DNA of 8,444 bases, from assembly GCA_012031955.1 (NCBI GenBank), contig JAAURZ010000082.1, positions 1-8,444 on the forward strand, read 5' to 3'. The DNA is from Bacteroidia bacterium. GTDB taxonomy: Bacteria > Bacteroidota > Bacteroidia > Cytophagales > Cyclobacteriaceae. Every line of letters begins with the position of its first letter. Positions within the stretch are counted from its first letter, which is position 1. This document shows positions 6,894 to 8,444 of the stretch, piece after piece. The notes beneath the pieces were generated by a model, which worked only from the letters and a program-made list of their open reading frames with translations, was not told the DNA's origin and did not search any database. Both the position numbers and the translations under genes were made by a program.

Positions 6894-7103
6894 ATGATTA
6901 AGACCGTAACCATTGACATCATCAACGAAAAGGCAATGAAGCTCTTACAAGACTTGGAACTTCTTCAGCTTATTCGCGTACGCAATGAAAGCGAGTTGCC
7001 CTCACATAGCCATTGGTCTGATCGGCACAAGGGAGCCATGACCAAACAACCTATAAGCGCCATCGATGAACAATTGAACGAACTGAGAAACGGATGGGAG
7101 TAA
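6894..7103 (+). CDS. Antitoxin-like protein paired with the VapC toxin
   Basis: This 69-residue protein opens with a beta strand (IKTVTIDI) and a helix (EKAMKLLQDLELLQLIRV), typical of the N-terminal DNA-binding/dimerisation part of small Bacteroidota antitoxins. A charged, flexible C-terminus follows (about 32-69) ending in IDEQLNELRNGWE, a segment that would wrap the toxin. Its stop TAA (7101-7103) overlaps the toxin start ATG at 7094 by 10 bases, the usual coupled antitoxin-first order. Specific antitoxin superfamily membership is not certain from the sequence. A good promoter and a possible operator palindrome lie directly upstream. The frame is intact, unlike that of the toxin. Confidence 0.78.
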   Translation: MIKTVTIDIINEKAMKLLQDLELLQLIRVRNESELPSHSHWSDRHKGAMTKQPISAIDEQLNELRNGWE

Positions 7104-7472
7104 AGTATTCTCTGGGATACCAATACGGCGATATATTATTTGCAACAGCTATTCCCTCCTTCCGCCGAAAGATTCATAGACAGACTGCTGATCGACGGTT
7201 TCCCATGTATTTCCGTGATAACCGAAATCGAACTACTTTGTTGGAAGACAGCCACTGAAAGGGACGTTGACATTATTCACAATTTCGTTAGCGATGCAAT
7301 TGTTATTGAGCTGGAGCGTTCAATCAAGCTCAAGACAGCCGATATCCGAAAAGCTCACAAAGCAAAACTTCCGGATGCCATTATAGCGGCAACCGCGATA
7401 ATCTACAACTGTACACTAGTGACGCGAAACACAAAAGATTTTAAGAGTATACCCGGATTTAACTGCAATTAA
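7094..7472 (+). CDS. vapC: VapC-family PIN-domain toxin, frameshifted near its start
   Basis: The ATG at 7094 opens MGVKY, and removing one T from the TT at 7108-7109 continues as LWDTNTAIYYLQQ, giving a 125-residue PIN protein of normal size. The acidic metal-binding residues are Asp8 (WDTN), Glu44 (SVITEIELL), Asp94 (KLPDAIIAATA) and Asp115 (TRNTKDF). VapC toxins are magnesium-dependent ribonucleases that cut tRNA or rRNA and are neutralised by the cognate antitoxin. As sequenced, the MGVKY frame is lost after five codons. The remaining open frame has only a TTG start at 7140, which would omit Asp8 and so probably be inactive. Either the base is a sequencing error or the toxin has been knocked out while its antitoxin stays intact. 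Confidence 0.85.
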
Positions 7473-7582
7473 TCCTTGGGAGCAATGAACTTCGGGTTTG
7501 TGCATCGTGGGCAAGGCGATCTTACAAGTCGCAACCCTACCACTCACCACCACCGGGAATTTTGACTTCCGGTCTCCGTTAA

Positions 7583-7614
7583 TTTACATATCTCCTGCGC
7601 CATCGTTATTTTTG
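7583..7614 (+). promoter_or_regulatory. Candidate promoter directly before the WG-repeat gene
   Basis: TATTTTTG at 7607-7614 matches TAnnTTTG exactly and TTTA at 7583-7586 lies 20 bases upstream (one mismatch from TTTG). The ATG at 7620 comes only 5 bases after the -7 box, so the transcript would be leaderless or nearly so. That unusual geometry lowers confidence. Confidence 0.35.
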
Positions 7615-7619
7615 CCTTC

Positions 7620-8444
7620 ATGAGCAGATTCTTGTGGACGTGGGTCTTCGTGTGTGTGGCCGGTGTGTGCTGTGCAGAGATCTATGATGTTTTTGAAGTG
7701 AATGGAAAGGTGGGCCTCAAAGACGCCAACGGCAAGGTGATTATTCCCGCCGAGTACGAAGCACTGGGCTGGTCGGAAGGTGCTTTCAGCACGACCGCCG
7801 GCGTTACCGGCTATAAACTCGACGGCAAGTGGGGCCTCATTAACATGAGCAACAACCGTATCACCAAGCCGCTCTACACCAACCTGCTGCCCGGAGAGGG
7901 CACGCACCTGGTCGCCTTCATGAAGAACAGCGGCAAGGTGAATGCACTGGCCGGCTGCATCACCACTGGTGGCAAGGTGCTTATCCCTTTTGCTTACGAC
8001 GGTCTCAAAATTTCGGGCATGCGTGCCATCGCCATCCAGAAGATGACCAATCGCTTTGCTTATGGGTTGATTGACCTCGACAACAGGGTGCTGATACCGG
8101 TAATTCATAAGAACATGTGGCCGCTGGGCAGCCTCCGCTTCGCTGTAGAAAACAATGATGGCAAGATTGCGCTCTACACCGAAGACGGCCGCCAGGTGGT
8201 GCCTTTCACTATCGATCGTATTGAACCGTTTCAAAAGAACTTCGCCGTCATCCATCAAAATGGAAACCTCGGACTGATCGATCGCGAAGGTAAGGTAGCT
8301 GTTGAGCCCGTCTATCGCGAACTTACTATTTCTGCCGACGGCAAGGTCGAAGGCCGCAAGGGCGACGAGTGGATTGTGCTCGACGGCGACAACCATGTGC
8401 TTCAAACTTTGCAGGCCGATTCCATCGTGGGGTTGGGAGAGAAT
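7620..8444 (+). CDS. Exported WG-repeat protein (3' end outside window)
   Basis: From ATG 7620 the plus strand stays open for 275 codons to the window edge. Residues 1-19 are a signal peptide (FLWTWVFVCVAGVCCA, cleavage near CCA-E). The rest is an array of WG (KWG-type beta) repeats of about 22-40 residues. Each has the plan GKxGLxDxxGKVxIPxxYxxL: about 28-49, 68-89, 106-129, 146-166, 180-201, 214-235, and a start of another near 248. DGKWGLIN (68-75) is the clearest unit; other repeats replace the Trp. At the DNA level the phrase GGCAAGGT recurs in several units. WG-repeat proteins are common exported or periplasmic proteins in Bacteroidota with a presumed beta-propeller-like fold and no defined activity. 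The GC-rich codon use differs from the toxin-antitoxin region just upstream. Bases 7473-7619 between them show no other feature. Confidence 0.88.
   Translation, partial: MSRFLWTWVFVCVAGVCCAEIYDVFEVNGKVGLKDANGKVIIPAEYEALGWSEGAFSTTAGVTGYKLDGKWGLINMSNNRITKPLYTNLLPGEGTHLVAFMKNSGKVNALAGCITTGGKVLIPFAYDGLKISGMRAIAIQKMTNRFAYGLIDLDNRVLIPVIHKNMWPLGSLRFAVENNDGKIALYTEDGRQVVPFTIDRIEPFQKNFAVIHQNGNLGLIDREGKVAVEPVYRELTISADGKVEGRKGDEWIVLDGDNHVLQTLQADSIVGLGEN

Noticed and set aside
7140..7472. VapC starting at TTG 7140
   Set aside because: It would lose the WDTN motif that carries the first catalytic Asp, while the sequence just upstream encodes exactly that motif.
7584..8405. Long minus-strand open frame of 273 codons
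   Set aside because: It is antisense to the WG-repeat protein, whose plus-strand translation shows a signal peptide and regular repeats; the minus frame shows no family features.

Overview
The window looks like a chromosomal segment of a Bacteroidota bacterium, probably of the Cytophagales/Chitinophagales type, though that finer placement is a guess. The evidence is a RadC-like JAB-domain protein with the sequence style typical of the phylum, a DUF5990 protein, a short PepSY membrane protein, an antitoxin/VapC pair of Bacteroidota type, a WG-repeat secreted protein, few Shine-Dalgarno sites, and an exact TAnnTTTG -7 box in front of the toxin-antitoxin operon.

Layout. The left edge (1-533, minus) holds the N-terminal part of a persulfide-dioxygenase-like metallo-beta-lactamase-fold protein that runs out of the window. 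Next on the minus strand are a DUF5990 protein (719-1156), a two-helix membrane protein with a GTG start (1160-1654), and a doubtful 65-codon ORF overlapping that start. A PepSY-type membrane protein (1829-2332) faces the other way and converges, 5 bases apart, on a minus-strand pair of exported proteins: an M23 peptidase (2338-3476) preceded by a secreted protein of unknown function (3497-4344). A more AT-rich stretch follows with accessory-type genes: a RadC-like protein (4442-5046), a decayed DUF433 antitoxin-like fragment (5162-5306), a zincin-like/TPR fusion protein (5324-6637), and, divergently on the plus strand, an antitoxin/VapC toxin pair (6894-7472). The right edge (7620 to the end, plus) is an exported WG-repeat protein that is open at its 3' end.

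Most notable property. Five genes or gene fragments are split by single-base indels, six in all. They are the VapC toxin, the DUF433 remnant, the RadC-like gene, the secreted protein (twice) and the M23 peptidase. Most of the indels lie in short homopolymers. Undoing each one gives a continuous protein of normal family architecture with no internal stop, except in the DUF433 remnant, which is also truncated. I therefore annotate the other four as repaired full-length genes. Uncorrected sequencing errors are the simplest explanation, but recent inactivation cannot be excluded from sequence alone.

How the genes may work together. The secreted protein and M23 peptidase are 20 bases apart, both carry signal peptides, and probably form an envelope operon. 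The toxin-antitoxin genes overlap and have a recognisable promoter followed by a short palindrome that may be the autoregulatory operator. The biologically most interesting single gene is the zincin-like/TPR protein. It has an HExxH site with a candidate third ligand and a C-terminal tetratricopeptide array, and I cannot assign it a function. I see no CRISPR array, tRNA, rRNA or insertion sequence. No stretch longer than 300 bases lacks a gene.
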